Shown piece after piece: positions 62,778 through 64,000 of a DNA stretch of 64,000 bases. Numbering within the stretch: the stretch's first letter is position 1; each line of letters begins with the position of its first letter. The notes beneath the pieces were generated by a model, which worked only from the letters and a program-made list of their open reading frames with translations, had not been told where the DNA came from and did not search any database. The position numbers and the translations under genes were made by a program. The stretch is from Vibrio gangliei (GTDB taxonomy: Bacteria > Pseudomonadota > Gammaproteobacteria > Enterobacterales > Vibrionaceae), in assembly GCF_026001925.1 (NCBI RefSeq), contig NZ_AP021870.1, forward strand, positions 889,457-953,456, given 5' to 3'.

Positions 62778-64000
62778 TATTTATCTCCTTGGTTCAATGA
62801 CGCCCAGTGGCTATGCATCACACGCTCTAATTCTAGTGCACTTTTTTGAATCGCATCTTGTGCGGTTGCAAGCGTTTTCTTACCGCCTTCAAAATCACTC
62901 GCGGTTAAATCAAATACCGTGCTGTAAGTATCGGCACAGGTTTCAAATGCACGACTGCGAGGAATGGTTGCCATCATCACTTGCTCAGCAAGTAAGTAGT
63001 TCATCTCTGTTAGTACCGATACTTGCTTTTTATTATCATCTTCAAACATCGTTGGCATTAAGCGAACAAATTCTAGCCCTTGCCAATCTTCCGGGAACAT
63101 TTCGTATACCGTTGGAAGATGCTGAAAGAAGTTCACCGTAGAAGCCCAATCTAGACGCTTAGCGGCGCACGGAATCAATAAAGCGTTAGAGGCATACATA
63201 GCGTTCCACACTAATGGATCAACGTGCGGGCCGGTATCCATCATGATGATATCGAAATCATCCGCAATTTTATCAATTAACTTTTCTTTTAATAACTTAA
63301 CAATATCTAATGATTGATTCTGAGATAAATGCTGCCACGCCTCAGCGTTAAACATGGCATCTTCTGGGAAAGCAGAAATGGTTTTCAAGTTTGGATATTG
63401 TGTTGGCAACAATACATTTTTACGCAAAAACTCACTATCGACCTCTACCCCATCAGGCACATTATCTAACATCACATCCACAGCCGAATAAATTTCATCA
63501 TGATCATCAACACTGATTTGTGGATTTAAAAATAGACGTAATGAACCTTGTGGGTCTAAATCGATTAAGCAAATACGGTAGCGTTTGTCTAAGTTTAACG
63601 CTAAACAGGCGGCTAAGTGCACTGCTGACATGGACTTACCGGTACCGCCCTTTTGGTTCTGAACGTTAACGATCCACGGTTTATTACCCATATTTTTCTT
63701 ACGCTGGTGGAACATATCCACTCCAGCGGCATCCATGAGTTGATGCGCTTCGCTCAACGTAATCGAATAGTGGTTGGCATTATTTTTAGTAAATTGATGA
63801 CCATCAGCTTCCATTTTAGCGATCGCTTCGTCGAGTTTACGTCGCGTCAAACCTGAGCGGGTTTCCATCAAGGCTTTTGACATTGGTGGAAAATGTTCAT
63901 CTTTTCTTTCTTCTAAAACAATCTCAATACGATCTGCTTGAACTTGTTTTGTCTGTTCAGCTAAACGTTCGAGATTGTGTATCGTCTGTTCTCTTTTCAT
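62777..64000 (-). CDS. parA: Chromosome II partition ATPase ParA2
   Basis: 407 residues, start ATG exactly at the window edge. P1/plasmid-type ParA with an N-terminal winged-HTH extension (about 1-105) for operator binding, deviant Walker A KGGTGKS (117-123), Walker A' IIMMDTGPHVDP and Walker B region. Chromosomal ParA of chromosome I lacks this long N-terminal domain, so this is the ParA2 type. It positions the chromosome II origin; the origin and rctB should follow beyond the window. Confidence 0.95.
   Translation of the reverse strand: MKREQTIHNLERLAEQTKQVQADRIEIVLEERKDEHFPPMSKALMETRSGLTRRKLDEAIAKMEADGHQFTKNNANHYSITLSEAHQLMDAAGVDMFHQRKKNMGNKPWIVNVQNQKGGTGKSMSAVHLAACLALNLDKRYRICLIDLDPQGSLRLFLNPQISVDDHDEIYSAVDVMLDNVPDGVEVDSEFLRKNVLLPTQYPNLKTISAFPEDAMFNAEAWQHLSQNQSLDIVKLLKEKLIDKIADDFDIIMMDTGPHVDPLVWNAMYASNALLIPCAAKRLDWASTVNFFQHLPTVYEMFPEDWQGLEFVRLMPTMFEDDNKKQVSVLTEMNYLLAEQVMMATIPRSRAFETCADTYSTVFDLTASDFEGGKKTLATAQDAIQKSALELERVMHSHWASLNQGDK

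Overview
The window reads as the origin-proximal end of the second chromosome of a Vibrio (Vibrionaceae). Three things support this. A parA2-parB2 type partition operon closes the right edge (61803-64000). Five copies of the 15-bp palindrome NTTTACANTGTAAAN, the motif known as parS2 on vibrio chromosome II, lie between 43.2 and 59.6 kb. The gene content is vibrio-like throughout: aa3 oxidase cluster, sstT, yghU, potFGHI, putAP, pdxH, tmcA, rnk and a chromosomal qnr. The replication origin and rctB are not in the window and probably lie just beyond position 64000. Species cannot be named from the sequence alone. I see no rRNA, tRNA, CRISPR array or insertion sequence.

Layout, left to right. 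1-1.8 kb: the N-terminal part of an acyl-CoA ligase and a membrane-anchored coiled-coil protein. 1.9-10.6 kb: a complete aa3 cytochrome c oxidase cluster read leftwards (ctaC, ctaD, ctaG, ctaE, SURF1, a Sco-like protein, ctaA, cyoE) with one small gene, DUF2909, on the opposite strand. 10.9-15.6 kb: a hexuronate operon, kduI plus a three-part TRAP transporter plus an IclR regulator. 15.7-19.5 kb: a divergent MFS/LysR pair and sstT. 19.6-24.4 kb: a four-gene peptide/nickel-type ABC importer with both ATPases fused in one protein.

24.49-25.81 kb is foreign: two integron-type gene cassettes (a secreted hypothetical protein and a parDE toxin-antitoxin pair), one full attC-like site and one truncated attC, with no integrase nearby. 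25.9-33.1 kb: a PepSY/DUF2946 pair, an MFS gene coupled to a cytosolic M23-fold protein, yghU, a small HTH regulator, DUF1097 and an EamA transporter. 33.5-36.0 kb: a long-form LeuA-type synthase converging on an AraC regulator.

36.25-39.05 kb is the second accessory block: an amidase gene and a qnr (pentapeptide, quinolone-resistance family) gene sit between two direct repeats of about 260 bp. The repeats are two copies of the 3' end and terminator of a DUF1479 gene (ybiU-like). The left copy is a truncated pseudogene, the right copy ends the intact gene. 40.5-43 kb: a DeoR regulator and a phosphatase/lipid-kinase fusion. 43.5-47.7 kb: a putrescine importer, potFGHI. 47.8-52 kb: rnk, a ribosome-hibernation factor, an EamA transporter, an AraC regulator, yajD and a cold-shock gene. 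52.1-58.7 kb: proline catabolism (putP, a separate PutA C-terminal-like protein, putA, an AraC regulator). 58.8-64 kb: pdxH, tmcA, parB, parA.

The most noteworthy items are the qnr-amidase block between DUF1479 direct repeats, the stray integron cassettes at an apparent secondary site, the parS2 cluster (one site contains the tmcA stop codon), a cytosolic M23-fold protein translationally coupled to an MFS transporter, and several unassigned inverted repeats that look like operators.
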